Origin: Przewalskia tangutica
Lineage: Eukaryota; Streptophyta; Magnoliopsida; Solanales; Solanaceae
Assembly: GCA_029844215.1 (NCBI GenBank)
Contig: CM056724.1
Coordinates: 73,241,093 to 73,305,092 of the forward strand
Length of the DNA stretch: 64,000 bases
Direction: 5' to 3'
How positions within the stretch are numbered: position 1 is the first letter of the stretch; every line of letters starts with the position of its first letter. Made by a program: the position numbers and the translations under genes. Of this stretch, positions 1-11,576 are shown piece by piece. The notes below the pieces were generated by a model. That model was given only the letters and a program-made list of their open reading frames with translations, had not been told where the DNA came from and made no database searches.

Positions 1-354
1 TCATTAGGAAGTATTCATGTATTGATTTTATGCTAAAGACATGTCTAAAATATTCCTAAGTTCTTACCAAGTCTTATGGGGGATATTGGTAAGAGTCGTT
101 AGAAAGTATTGGAGTCAAGTTGACTTTGCTAATTTACTACACTAATGAGAATAGGTATCGAACAAGTCATTGCAGCGTTAATAAAAATGTATCGACAAAC
201 AATTATATTAAAATGAGTAGAATTCTCCATCTGCATATAAACTAAGATAAGACAAAATTGTATTACATTTTCTAGATCATGGCTGCTTTAACAAGATCGT
301 TATAAACGAGTATAACCTATTCACTGATCATAAAAGTATTAATTTTGAAAGTAC

Positions 355-690
355 ATGAGACTTGGATTTCGAAAGTATAAATGACTTGAGTTTTGAAAAA
401 GGCAGTAACTTGATTTGAAAAGTATATGTTACTTGATTAAAAGAGAATAAGTAACTTGATTTTAAAAGTATATGTTACTTAATTTAAAGAGTAGAAGTAA
501 CTTGATTTAAAGGTATAAGTTACTTGATTTTGAAAAAAAAGGAGTTTACTTGATTTAAAAGTAAGTTCCTTGAGTTTTGAAAGAAGAAGTGGCTTGATTT
601 AAAGGCATAAGTTACTTGGTTTTAAAAGTGTAAGTTACTTGAGTTTTAAAGGGTAAGTAACTTGGTTTTAATAGTGAAAGTGTTTTTGGG
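355..690 (+). repeat. Degenerate tandem repeat, about 25-bp units
   Basis: A-rich units built on TTACTTGATTTTAAAAGTA recur about a dozen times with spacing of roughly 23-27 bp and many small changes. The same words occur once or twice at this place in other LTRs (for example near 3590 and 17880), so this is a local expansion of LTR sequence, not a separate element. Confidence 0.7.
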
Positions 691-1244
691 TTCAACTCCC
701 TAAATATTGCATGAAACGATTCTTTTATAAAGAATAGACGTACATAGTACTTTGGGTTCAAATCCCGTACATGATATGGTAGTGCTTTAGTTTTCTAAAA
801 TGAAAGTGTTATAGCAACTTTATGGGAAGTTTGTTATAACAAGGTTTGTGGAAAGTCAAGAGATGGTTGAAAAGGTTGTAAGGAAATCATGTGAGAATGT
901 CCATGGTTAAGTCCTTAATATAGTACATGATATGTGGCACTTTGATTTTCAAAGATGTTTTAAAGTAATACGTGATGTCTGTTGCCCTAATTTGCCAAAC
1001 CATGTCTTAGAAAGATACTTGGTATGATAAGTGTCTTGATGATGGTTTCAAAATGATACATGTATTGGATTCTACTTCCTAGTGATACATGTAGTACTTG
1101 GCTTTTCTAAAAATGGAAATTTAGTTTATAAAGTGAATGTACGGCTCACATACATTGTTGTAATGGACTTTAATCCTTAGTGATGCAAGGTGTGATAGTG
1201 CCTTGGTGTTATAAAATGAAAGACTTGTAAGTGTCTTGTTTGAT

Positions 1245-1580
1245 TTAGAAAGGAAGACATGGTATTGTCTTGTTTGTTTTAAAAGGAAGACATGGTATTA
1301 TCTTGGTTATTTTAGAAAAGAAGACATGGTATTGTTTTGTTTGTTTTAAAAGGAAGGCATGGTATTGTCTTGGTTATTTCAGAAAGGAAGGCATGGTATT
1401 GTCTTGGTTATTTTAGAAAGGAAGACATGGTATTGTCTTGTTTGTTTTAAAAGGAAGGCATAGTATTGTCTTGGTTATTTCAGAAAGGAAGGCATGGTAT
1501 TGTCTTGGTTATTTTAGAAAGGAAGGCATGGTATTGTCTTATTTGTTTTAAAAGGAAGGCATGGTATTTCCTTGGTTGTT
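1245..1580 (+). repeat. Tandem minisatellite, 33-34 bp units
   Basis: About ten head-to-tail copies of a unit containing GGCATGGTATTGTCTTGGTT followed by an A-rich tail. Spacing measured between GGTATT words is 33, 34 and 33 bp. Single copies of the motif lie in other LTRs (near 3653 and 18122), so the array grew from an ordinary LTR segment. Confidence 0.85.
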
Positions 1581-2238
1581 CAAAAAGATGGTGCCTTCAT
1601 TTTGTCTAATGAGAGTTAAAGATTACTTAACTTGCATATGTTGTTCATGATAGCCATTAGTGCTAGTGTTATAAGTATAATTGCGGGGTAAACCCCCAAG
1701 ACATTATACATGTTACACCCCGTAGTTCCAGGGTATGTATGTGAAGACGTACTTACGAGAATACGACAGTAATTTTGGAAAGAAAGATGTGATTTTTCGA
1801 CGGAAAAGTTTCTGGATTTTGTGAAGGAAAAAGGTTCGTTAATGGGAATTGGATTCCCAGATTTGGTATTCGGACTTTTTGGAATATTTGAGAATTTGGA
1901 ATTTTATTTTTTCCGAAATTGGTCACGTGGGGCCCGCGGGAGGAAATTACGGTTGTAGGGCCCACTTTATTTTTTTCGAGATTTTTGGCATTACGGATAT
2001 TTTCGGAAGATGAAATATTTTGGACCAATAGGAGGGCGACATGTGTCACCCCTAGGTGGGTGACACATGGTTGGACGAATTGGTGGCCATGATGTTCACG
2101 TTTTTGGCATGTAAAATGGATAAAACATTTGGTCAAAGTCTTGAAGATATTTTGTGTAGTAGATAGATAAGTGGGACCCACACACACATGGCTCAATCTA
2201 GACCACACACTTGCTTTGATCTTGGCCATTGATTGGCC

Positions 2239-2246
2239 TATAAATA
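2239..2246 (+). promoter_or_regulatory. TATA box of LTR A-L1
   Basis: TATAAATA followed by CCCCC, about 530 bp into the LTR. The same TATAAATACC motif lies at the matching place in every LTR that keeps its 5' half, so it is the likely Pol II promoter. Confidence 0.7.
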
Positions 2247-3187
2247 CCCCCTTAGTTGCAAGACTTTTTCATCCACACTTAGAGATTTCCAAGCTTGAAA
2301 TACTCCCTCCCCTTCCCTAGCTTGCTCTCGGCTTTGCCTAGATTCTTGAGCAAAAGTTGTCCAAAAATTCTTAAAGTTTTAAGTGTTCTTCCTTAGGGTG
2401 TTAGGAAGATTAGTAACCAAGAGTTAGAAAAGATTTCACACCTCTAGCCCCTAAATTACCCCTTGGCCGAGAGTTGCCACATTTAAAGCCTAAGTGTTCT
2501 TCACTTGTTGGAGTTGAAGTGTTAAGAGAAGTTGTCTAGAAACTTCTAAGGGTTTCTTGGAGCGGGTTGGAGCGTAAGGAATTGGAGCTAAACGTTGCTC
2601 AAGATCGACTTAAAAACTTGGATAATTTTGGGCTTATCGAGGTAATGATCTTTACCCCCCCCCCCCCTATTGTAATTGGATATTACATGTTGTAGTAATG
2701 TATAGTTGAGTATACTATACATAGAATGAATATTATAAAGGATTGAACTGTATTTACATTGATTTGTATGTCTGATAGACTTGTAGTATTCTTGTGGAGT
2801 AGAATTGAACACGTCAGGTTAGGCGTGTAACCCCCTTGTAGTTGTTGGCTTGGTAGCAGGCCTTGTTAGAGAGAAATTTATGTGGTTGCGGGGAGGTCTG
2901 CGAATTTTACGTAGAATAAGGGGCCTTGTACTTAGAAATATTCTACGAAGAGATCTAGAGGTTGATAGACGTTTTTGTGACCTTTATAGGTTGAAGTTCT
3001 TCGACTAGTGTATTCTGCTTGAAGGGTGGAAAAGGCTAGCGGGGTTACAGTACTTTGGAGCTTTTTGCTTTTTGTCGATAATCGTCGCGAGGTATGTGAA
3101 CCTCTTCCTATCTTTTCTATCATGATTGTTGTGAACTATGTAGTACGATAGACGTACATGTGCTAAGTGAATTTGGTTGGTTTAAAA

Positions 3188-3237
3188 CATAAAGTGTTAT
3201 AACGACTTTATGGGAAGTTTGTTATAACGACTTTATG
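3188..3237 (+). other. Conserved LTR hairpin CATAAAG/CTTTATG
   Basis: CATAAAG-T-GTTATAAC pairs with GTTATAAC-GA-CTTTATG across a 17-nt loop. Equivalent copies lie near 8223, 13793, 17992, 21049, 27125, 36029, 40609 and 46571. The role is unknown; conservation across subfamilies is what stands out. Confidence 0.6.
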
Positions 3238-4049
3238 TAGGTAAAGGAAGGGTTTATTGATTTTAAAAGATAAAGGACTTGACTTATATTTGACTTGATA
3301 TGATATGTGAAGAACTTGAATTGTGTAGAAAGTTGTGAAACCTCATTCGTGAGTAATGAGTACTTGGTTTTAAAATAATAACGTTATATTGATTTCGGGA
3401 ATGGGAATAAGTATCAAACAAACCACTGCAGCGTTAATAAAGGAAAATGTATTGACTAATTAATTATTATTAAAACTAGTAGAAACCTCCATCTGCATAG
3501 AAGCTAAGATAAGACAAAATTGTATTACATTTTCTAGATCATGGCTGCTTTAATAAGAATCATTATAAACAAGTATAAATTTTCCAAAGTAAGGAACTTG
3601 ATTTCAAAAAGAAAAGAGACTTGAGGAATTGAAGAGTTTTGGTTTAAAAGAAAGGCATGGTATTTTCTTGATTTGGTTTAAAAAGAAAGTATGGAAGTTG
3701 TTTTGGTTTACTTAAAATGTTAGTCACTCTATTTTTATAATATGGGCATCGGGCGACCTTTGTAAAAGAAATGGATCTTTTAAAAAGAATTTAACGTACG
3801 TAGTACTTTGGGGTTAAAACCTGGACTTTGGCATAAAATGAAAGTACCTTGAGTTGTGTGTAACTTTCCTATGTTTGCGTGTGATAGCCTTGTCGTGCTA
3901 GTATTGTATTTCTATACCACCGCGTCTCTCGATGAAGGGTCGGCTGATTTGTTATGATCTTACTTGGACGTACCGGCAGTGACGGAGCATTCCACGGGTA
4001 CGCTTCTGTGATTATTATTCCATGGACTAGCTCTCCATGAGGTTTTACT

Positions 4050-4400
4050 GATTCGGCTTGGTATCTGGTAGTTGGCTCTCGTACTTAACCCGAGGTCGTG
4101 GCTGATTCGGCTTGGTATGTGGTAGTTAGCCTTCGTACTTGCCCCGTTCGGTTTGTAGTGAGTCTCGTGATTCCGCGGTATCGGTAGTTACTCTTACGTG
4201 CCTTGCCCGACCATACGTGGCGCAGTGGTATCGGTAGTTGGCTTTACTTGCCACAGGTCAACCGTGGTATGGTTATATAGATTTGTTGGTACGGCTTTGG
4301 TATCTGGTAGTTGGCTTTCGTACTTGCCCCGGTCAGTTGATGATGCGGCTTTGGTATCTGGTAGTTAGCCTTCGTACTTACCCCGTACGGTTTTCATGAC
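4050..4400 (+). repeat. LTR cassette repeat, GGTAGTTAGCC type
   Basis: Several degenerate direct repeats of roughly 70-80 bp, each with TATCTGGTAGTTGGC followed by TTCGTACTTGCCCCG. They occupy the variable slot before the conserved ATTCCACGGGCATGATTGAT block. The same type fills the slot in the A LTRs at 15831, 30706 and 38437. Confidence 0.75.
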
Positions 4401-5031
4401 ACAGGTGGGACCTGTTGTTCATGTGTACTCCTTGGTGTGGTTATCGTAGACTGCCGGCAGTGAGGAAGGTATTCCACGGGCATGATTGATGTTGCGGTCA
4501 TGAGACCCATAATTATATTTGAGTGATGACTTTGAGGGCGTGAGTCCCTGACTTGACGTGACTGCTTACATATTATGTACTATAGTTTGGTTATCATATA
4601 TGTCTCCTATTTTTTATAGACTACTATGATTTCATTCTGATATTTTGATTTCACATACTTGGTACTGTTATCGACCTCCTTGAAGTGCGTTCATGCCGCA
4701 GGTAGAGGTACATCGATTGTTGATCCTCGCTCATAGGATCACAGTTCAGCGTATTGGGAAGCTCCGTTTCTCCGGAGGCTTATCTTTTGGTATGTTTCCC
4801 TGAGTTGTAGGTTCTTGTAGAGGTCTGTAGTACTATTGTGGGCAGGGTTGTAAAGGATGTAACTATTCAAATTTCTGTATATATGCAAAAAGGCAACCGT
4901 TTTGGTTGCTTTGTTTTCTTTATCTTGTTTCATAGATTACGTATGTTTTTATTTAGTTGATTTTCTCGATGTTGTATCACTAGGGTGCGGGGTAAGGCAC
5001 GATCGCGGGCCGAGTCGGGTCGTGACAAAAG

Positions 5032-5043
5032 TGGTATCGAGAG
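5032..5043 (+). other. Primer-binding site, first A interior
   Basis: TGGTATCGAGAG begins five bases after the LTR end. The plant consensus complementary to initiator tRNA-Met is TGGTATCAGAGC; CAG reads as CG here, the recurrent distortion described under findings. Confidence 0.85.
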
Positions 5044-5228
5044 AAGTTAGTCCTCGGAAAGTGTCTGAGCCGTGTCTAGTAGAGTCTTGATTATCGGTGT
5101 GTTGTGCACCACATCTATAATCGGAGGCTGCAGGACATTTAGGATTAGTTTCCATTCTTCTCACTCGAGATCGTGCCTTAGAAACGTGTTGTAAGTTGGA
5201 CTCCTCGACGTATTCTTTTATATCGATT

Positions 5229-6455
5229 ATGCCTCGCGCAAGGCAACCAGAGCCCGAAGGGCAAGCGATGAGGCTGCGAGTAGAGCACGGAGGTTACGAG
5301 GCGAGGCCCGATGTTACCCGGTGGTGCTACAGACGGATTCTACGATGCCGCGCCATCAGAGTTTAGAAGCGGCGGTAGCTCACGAGGCCACTATATCCGA
5401 GCCTCAGGTCCGCGGCGGGACCGAGAGGATATGGGTTGCGAGAGATGGCGATTACTAGTTAGGTTTATGGCGAGACTTGAGGGCGAGCGAGGCCGGTGGT
5501 ACGATAGTGCACCCGGGCGATAGTTGGAGACCGGGACTTCTTAAGTTGAAGTCCACGGTGTTCTATGGATCGAGGCGAGGATGACCTCGGGAGTTTATCA
5601 AGCGATTCTGACGGATCGTGAGTGATCGAGGCCTCGGAGGCGATCGGTGATATTGGGTTCGCATCGGTGCGTGATCTGCGATCGTGGTTTGATTCATGAA
5701 GCGTCGGGGAGCATGCGCTTCGGTGTATGGGGCGAGTTCTCGAGGCATTCTTGCACATTTCTTGCCTCCACAGATGAGGAGGGCTCGGGCCGACAAATTT
5801 TTGATGTTGAGGCAGGACGGGCGTACGGTTCGGGAGTACAACGTGGAGTTCGACTCGTTGGCCCGATATGTCCCTGCGTTAGTGGCAGACATGGAGGATA
5901 GAGTGCACCGATATGTCACAAGGACTTGACGATTATCTAGCAGAGAGTTGCTCGGGTGTAGCTCTTGGCCGGCATGGACATTGCCCGCGTGCGAGCTTAT
6001 GCACTTGGATGTGAGGCGGAGGGTCGGCGGAATGGCCGAGATCGGCGAGAAGAGGCGAACAGCGAGGTCCTTTGGTAACTTTCGAGGCGGACCGCCTGTG
6101 GCGAGCTAGTTATGCACCTCCGCCAAGATCTGAGTGGTCCTCGCGCCTTCTTGGGGCGGAGTATTCGAGGCGGTCGAGGGCACGGGGTTGAGTTTTGGGA
6201 GTAGTGGTGTTGGCGGATGAGGCCACCCTTACCTCAGTGTGGCCATTGCGGTAAAATCCATAAGAAGTGTCGTGCTAGTATGGGAGTTTGCTTTACATGC
6301 GGCGGCAGGCCATTTCTGGCTGTCCGGCCAGGGTGGCACTAGTGGGATAGCACAGACTACGGGATCAGTTGCGGGTTCTTCATCTTCAATAGCGAGGCAG
6401 GATGTTCATACCCCGGCAGGCCAGGGCAGGGGTCGTGGTGGAACTTCCCAGTTCT
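5229..6455 (+). pseudogene. gag: gag of first A unit, frameshifted
   Basis: Gag packages the element RNA in cytoplasmic particles. The ATG with MPRARQ at 5229 matches the start of the other gag copies. Residues of the retrotransposon gag domain (FLPPQMRRARADKF, then YNVEFDSLARYVP) are readable at about 5750-5890. Two zinc-knuckle remnants follow at about 6238-6320 (CGHCGKIHKKC, then CFTCGG with the last His and Cys lost). The reading frame changes several times and no single open frame spans the gene. Many breaks fall at CTG or CCGG contexts and may be sequencing errors. No pol follows. Confidence 0.8.
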
Positions 6456-6728
6456 AGCGGTCCTTTGAACCGCCTATTTGATTTTCAGGTATATCCTTAA
6501 CCCTCTAGAGACTAGTTTGTATTGATGTTATGTTGATGTGTTAAGTGTTATGATCGGATAGCTTTGTGTTAAAAATGTGATTTAGAAGCCTGGTTAGTGA
6601 AAAGGGTAAGTCTGGAGATGAGAGAATTTTGAGACCTTAGATGTAAGGCCGTCTTGAGTAAAAGATTTTACGGTTAATCCTTGTCGGAGTGCATAGTACG
6701 TGGAGTTTTGTGTGATAATTCCATGGGT
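6456..6728 (+). other. 3' spacer of first A unit, interrupted
   Basis: Noncoding stretch after gag that matches the start of the spacer in the other gag-only units (ATCCTTAACCCTCTAGAGAC, then TAGAAGCCTGGTTAGTG). It stops at element B's target duplication and continues at 15755. Confidence 0.75.
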
Positions 6729-6733
6729 AGTTT
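6729..6733 (+). repeat. Target duplication AGTTT, left of element B
   Basis: AGTTT lies directly before TGTTATACCCCG and recurs at 15750-15754 directly after the terminal CA of element B. Joining the flanks across one copy restores the spacer as it reads in other units. Confidence 0.9.
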
Positions 6734-6948
6734 TGTTATACCCCGTGTTTCCAGAGTATGTACGTAAGGACGTACGTAGAGAATTTGAGCCTTAAGTTAG
6801 GCAAAGGACCGAATTTTGGGCACAAGTGCCGATTGGAGTCATTTTTCGACGAAACGTTTCCACAGCTTACGTTGGGAAAATTCCGGCTATGTCATTTAGT
6901 ATTTTTTGCGGATTTTTCCGAGCAACGAAATGTTTTGGACCAACGGGA

Positions 6949-6966
6949 GGGTGACACTTGTCACCC
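6949..6966 (+). promoter_or_regulatory. Palindrome GGGTGACA/TGTCACCC upstream of the LTR TATA box
   Basis: GGGTGACA is followed by C-T and then TGTCACCC, a perfect 8-bp inverted repeat about 200 bp before the TATA box. Versions occur at the same place in A, D and E LTRs (for example 16039, 38646, 44609, 62151). It is a candidate protein-binding site or hairpin; its function is inferred only from conservation. Confidence 0.5.
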
Positions 6967-7159
6967 TCATTTGGGCGATGTGGGTTGGCCGGTTGGTCAC
7001 GGGTTGGAGGCCTATTGGCTCCTTGTTTTGGCCTTGTTTTGTGGCTTGTTTTGTGCCATGTTTGGTGGAGTAGGGCTAGGGTGCACTTGGCTTGATCAAG
7101 GCCTTACACTTGCCTTGCACATGGCTTGATCTTGGCCATTGGTTGGCTTTTGGTTTTGC

Positions 7160-7167
7160 TATAAATA
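7160..7167 (+). promoter_or_regulatory. TATA box of LTR B-5'
   Basis: TATAAATA followed by CCCCCC, about 430 bp into the LTR and drives the 5' copy of the promoter. Confidence 0.7.
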
Positions 7168-9296
7168 CCCCCCTAGGTTTGAAGACTTCATTCATCCAAA
7201 AACTTCCAAGTCTTGAAACCCTCTCCTCCCCCTTTGTGAGCTCTTAGCCGAGAGCCTTCCCCCTCCCCCTTTTCGTGTGGCCTTTGGCCGAGGGGTTCCC
7301 CTCCCCCCCTTTGTGGTGCTAGCCGTGGGGTATCCCCCCCCCTTAGCCTAGTTGTTTTCGTATAATACCCCTCCCTTGTGGTATTGAAATACTTCTCCTA
7401 GTATTGTTATAATGCCCAAAATACCTTAGCCTTGTACCTTGTAGTATTCCAAAGATACCTCTATACGTAGAGTCCGGAAATACTACCTTTTGTCCTTTTT
7501 AGTCTCAAACCGAAACCCTAAGGAAATCTTCATAGTTGGTTGAAGTATTTGAGTAGAAGTTGGTTAGAACTTCTAAGGGTTTTTGGGAGCGGATGGGCGC
7601 GCACGGAGTAGGAGCTAAACCTTGCTCAGGATCGACATTATAACTTGGATAATTTTGGGCTTATCGAGGTAATTATCTTGTCCCTCTATTGTAATTGGAA
7701 ATTACATGTTTGTTAGAATATATAGTTGAAGTATACTATATATGGAACTATACTTAGTATTCGGCAATGTCTTTTGACTTAAGCTGAAGAATAAAGCGAG
7801 GCCATGTATTTACATAGGACTGTATTGCAGTAGAATTGTGTAGAGTTACTGAGTAGGATGGTACACGTCCGGTTAGACGTGTAAACCCCCCCCCCCCTGG
7901 TTGGCTTGGTAGCCGGCCTCGATAGAGGAGGAGATTTAGGCATTGCGGGAAGGGGAGGTCTTTGCCAATTTTACGTAGAATATGGAACGTGCGGTTAGAA
8001 GTTAATTGGCGTTTGTGACCTTTATAGGTGAAAGTACTAAGAGTAGCGTATTACTCGAGAGTGGAAAGGGCTAGCAAAGTTGTAATACTTGGAGCATTTT
8101 GCTTATTGTCGATAAATCGTCGCGAGGTATGTGAACCTCTTCCTATCTCTTCTAGCATGATATGTGTGAACTATGTAGTGCGGTGAGCGCATGTATGTTA
8201 GCGTGTTTGATGGTTCTTAAAACATAAAGTGTTATAACGGCTTTATGGGAAGTTGGTTATATGACTTTATGTAAGTAAGAAAATACTTTGTGGTTTTAAA
8301 GGTAATCGATGTGAATTATAACTGGCTAGTTATAATAAAGAACTTGATGTATTTCAAAAGATTTATAAATCGTTTTGAAGGGAGAGTAACACTTGGTTTT
8401 AAAGGTTTTAAAAAGAGTTATACTAGCTTTATGGGGAGTTAGGTATAATGTCTTAAGAGAGGTAAAGAAAATGGTTTACTGATGTTAAAAGTTAAGAGAC
8501 TTGATCTTATAAGATAAGAGACTTAACTTATTTGTTTTAATGTGAATGTTTGTGTGAAACCTCATTCGTGAGTAATGAGTACTTGGTTTTATTTAAAGGG
8601 ATAATGTTTTACTGATTTCGGAAATCAGAATGTGTATTGACGGACCACTGCAACGTTAATAAAGGAAAATGTATTGAATAATGATGTATCGTATTAAAAC
8701 CAGTAGAAACCTCCATCTGCATAGAAACTAAGATGAGACAAAATGATATTACATTTTCTAGATCATGTTCTTTGTAATAAGAATGTTGTAAACAAGAATA
8801 ACCTACTCTCACATGAGACATATATTACTCAATTGTTCTAAAAAGGAATCAAGTGATTAAGTTTGGGAACTATGAAACCATTTGAAAATGAGAAGCTTGA
8901 GTAATTGAAACTAGGCAAACTGGAACTTAGGAAAAGAATGTTGTTACTTGATTTTGAAAAGGAATGTGGGTTGGTCATTCTAATACTACGGGTATCGGGT
9001 GACTTTTATAAAAGTAATGGATCTCTTTTAAAAAAAGAACTTAACGTATGTAGTACTTTGGGGTTAAAAACCCGGACTTTGGCATAAAATGAAAGTACTT
9101 TGAGTTGTGTGAAACTTGCCTATGCTTGTTGTTGTGAAACTTGCCTATGCTTGTAATGATAGCCTTTGTTGTGCAAGTGTGGTATTTACGTATTCTGGCG
9201 TCTCTCGATAGAGTAGGTTGACTTATTGAGAACTTACTTGGGCGTCTTTGGCGGTGATGGAGAATTCCACGGGTATGTTTCCATTTGATTCTTGTC

Positions 9297-9600
9297 TTGT
9301 TGTTGATGTCACATGGACATGCCTACTGCCGTCTGATATTAGGGGCACGCGGCCGTGCGGCGGGTTGATTACCGATATATGGTTATGCGCAACATGGGCG
9401 TGTCTACACCGTCTGATGTCCGGGGCATGTGGCCATGCGGCGGGTTGACCACCCGATATCTTATTGAGGTTACATGGGCATGTCTACCGTCTGATGTCCG
9501 GGGCATGTGGCGTGCGGCCTTATTGTGTGTTGCATCATGGACATGTCTACACCGATGCAGTATTCCGGGGGCATGTGGCCATGATGCGAACATGATGGGT
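9297..9600 (+). repeat. LTR cassette repeat, CATGTGGCCATGCGG type
   Basis: Four degenerate units of about 65-80 bp, each starting ACATGGGCGTGTCTACACCG and running through GGGGCATGTGGCCATGCGG. They occupy the same slot as the unrelated repeats of the A, C/D and E cassettes. The matching array in the 3' LTR is at about 14875-15180. Confidence 0.8.
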
Positions 9601-10184
9601 GTGGTGGGCGTGAGACCCATAGTTATATTTGAGTGGTGACTTTGAGGGCGTGAGTCCCTGACTTGACTGCTTTTATGTTGCGTACTGTATTTTGGTTATC
9701 ATCATGTCTCACGCTTTATATGGTATTATGATTTAAGCTGCGATATTCTGATTTCACATACACGTACTGTTGTCTTGACCTCGCCGGGGCCGTTCATGCC
9801 GCGGTAGAAGTACATCGATCGTGGATCCTCGCTCTTGGGATCTCGATTCGGCGTTTTGGGAAGCTCCGTTTCTCGGAGGCTTATCTTTTAGTATGTGTTC
9901 CACGAGTTGTAGGTTCTTGTACATTCGAGGGTATGGCGGGGCCTGTCCGTCATAGTTGTTGTAAATCTTAAGTGCATGTAATCTTGTTGTGGCGGGGTTT
10001 GTAAAAAGGATTAAAGCTGACCGAGTTTTATGTATACTGAAAAGCAATTTGTTTTGGTTGCTTTGTTTATTCATTATATCTCTTGTTTAATGACTCATGT
10101 TTTATGTTCGCTGATTTTCTCGATGTATGTATCACTAGGGTGCGGGGTAAGACACGATGCGGGCCGGGCGGGTCGTTACAAAAG

Positions 10185-10196
10185 TGGTATCGAGCG
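10185..10196 (+). other. Primer-binding site of element B
   Basis: TGGTATCGAGCG, four bases after the LTR end. It matches the initiator tRNA-Met site except that CAGAGC reads as CGAGCG. Confidence 0.85.
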
Positions 10197-10381
10197 GTTA
10201 GTCCTCGGAAAGTGTCTACGGTGTATGTCAGTAGAGTCTTGATTATCGGTGTGTTGTGCACCACATCTATAATCGAGGAGGCTATATGACATTTAGGATT
10301 AGTTTCCATTCTTCTCATTACGAGATCGTGCCTTAGAAATGTTGTAAGTTGGACCCGCCGGGCGTATCTCGTTTTACGATT

Positions 10382-11576
10382 ATGCCTCGCGCGAGCAGCG
10401 AGCCCGGAAGGGCAAAGCGGCGAGAGTCTTGCTAGTGAGATCTGAGAGAATGCGAGCGCGAGCGGTCGATACGAGCAGTGTTTCCGGCCGAGTTTCGCGC
10501 GCCGCCCGGCCACCAGCGAGTCTGGCGCGGCCGTGGCTGATGAGACTCTGATGCACGAGCCTCAGGTCCACGATGCGGGCGGGGAGATGGGTCGAGAGAT
10601 GGCGATTATTGGCGAGGTTATGGCGGATATGAGGACAGTGGATCTGGCGATTCGGTTCAGCGGCACTGTGGTGCACCGAAAGCGAATAGTTTGAGGCTAC
10701 GGGACTTTACGAGTTGTAGCCCGCGAGTTTTATGGATCGAGGTGCGAGGATGATCGCGAGAGTTCATCCGTCGATTCTGAAGGATCGTGCGGGTGATCAA
10801 GGCTTGAGACCGAGTCTGTGACGCCGGTTCGCGTCGGCTGCGTGATACCGCGATCGATTGGTTTGATTCGTGGGAGCTTTCGGGAGAGCATGCACCTCCA
10901 GCGGATATGGGATGAGTTTTGGGGCTTTTCTCACGCACTTCTTGCCTCCGCGGATGAGAGGCACGCCGACAAATTTTTATTCTTGAGGCAGCGCGCGTGT
11001 CGGGAGTACAATGTCGAGTTCGATTCTTTGGCTCGATATGTCCTGCGACATTGCGAATATGGAGGATAGGGTGCGTCGCTACGTCGCGGGCTAGATGATT
11101 ATTTGGCCGAGTCTTGTGCGGGTGTTTCTCTTGGCCGGGCATGGACATTGCCGCGTTCGAGCTCGTACGCGGAGTGCGAGGCGCGCAGATCGGCAGGTGG
11201 GCATTTCGTGAGAAGAAGGCGAGGCAGTGGATATTTTGGCGACTTCGAGGCGGACCGCCTCGGCAGAGACTAGTTATGTACCTCGCCATTGCGAGTGGTC
11301 GCCAGCGACGCCGGGACCACCAGGATATTGAGGCGAGTCGGGGCTCCCGGAGTTTGAATGTTGAGAGTAGGGTGTTGGCGGATCGATCACCCTACCTCGG
11401 TGTGGTCGATGTAGTAGACGCATTTGAAGTGTCGTAGTACGAGGAGCTTGTTATTCTTGCGGCCAGCGGGCCATATGGCGAAGCGTCAGGCGAGTATGGT
11501 GGTAGGATAGCCTGACTACTAGAAGCGATTGCGGGCCCACGGTAGAGGGCGGTGGAAGTTCGATTTTAGCGGTCCT
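10382..11576 (+). pseudogene. gag: gag of element B, frameshifted
   Basis: The start MPRARA at 10382 lies about 200 bp after the primer site, as in other units. An 83-residue open piece at 10818-11069 carries the gag core: a W-x-E-F region, LRQRACREYNVEFDSL and a following RYV. The zinc-knuckle zone (about 11395-11475) is badly broken; only VVDVVDAFEVS-like and CGQ-like remnants can be followed. Element B therefore has no intact particle protein as given. Broken sites are rich in CG and CTG, so base-calling error is a real alternative to true decay. Confidence 0.75.

Larger units (their letters stand above)
1..1710 (+). repeat. Relic LTR fragment with minisatellite expansions
   Basis: A diverged piece of the middle of an LTR of this superfamily. 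Positions 130-310 match the LTR block with GCAGCGTTAATAA and TCTAGATCATGGCTGCTTTA found in every longer LTR here, and 720-790 match the block around TAGTACTTTGGGTTCAAA. Between and after them, short LTR motifs have expanded into tandem repeats (listed separately). The fragment stops at 1710, exactly where the next LTR begins, so that element probably inserted into this one. No coding potential is visible. Confidence 0.7.
1711..5027 (+). repeat. LTR A-L1 (first LTR of array A, diverged subtype)
   Basis: Begins TGTTACACCCCG and ends GGGTCGTGACA, the TG...CA ends of this family, and is followed after three A's by a primer-binding site. In order it holds a palindromic stretch around GGGTGACAC (2030-2070), a TATA box at 2239, a C tract at 2655-2667, the CATAAAG hairpin at 3188-3237, a repeat cassette (about 4050-4400) and the conserved 3' block with GAAGCTCCGTTTCTCCGGAGG. 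The first 500 bp differ clearly from the other A LTRs. Confidence 0.85.
6734..10180 (+). repeat. LTR B-5'
   Basis: TGTTATACCCCG to GTCGTTACA, 3447 bp. Contains the palindrome GGGTGACACTTGTCACCC (6949-6966), a TATA box at 7160, a 12-C tract (7886-7897) and a cassette of CATGTGGCCATGCGG repeats (9297-9600). The conserved 3' block includes a GC-rich inverted repeat near 9930-9955. Confidence 0.9.

Noticed and set aside
5563..5919. Long minus-strand frames opposite gag (also 10657-11289, and plus-strand frames at 51532-51940)
   Set aside because: They are shadows of the GC-rich gag genes on the opposite strand, without homology or conservation of their own.
6758..7129. 123-residue plus-strand frame at the start of LTR B-5'
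   Set aside because: It covers the LTR promoter region upstream of the TATA box and is broken or shifted in sister LTRs.
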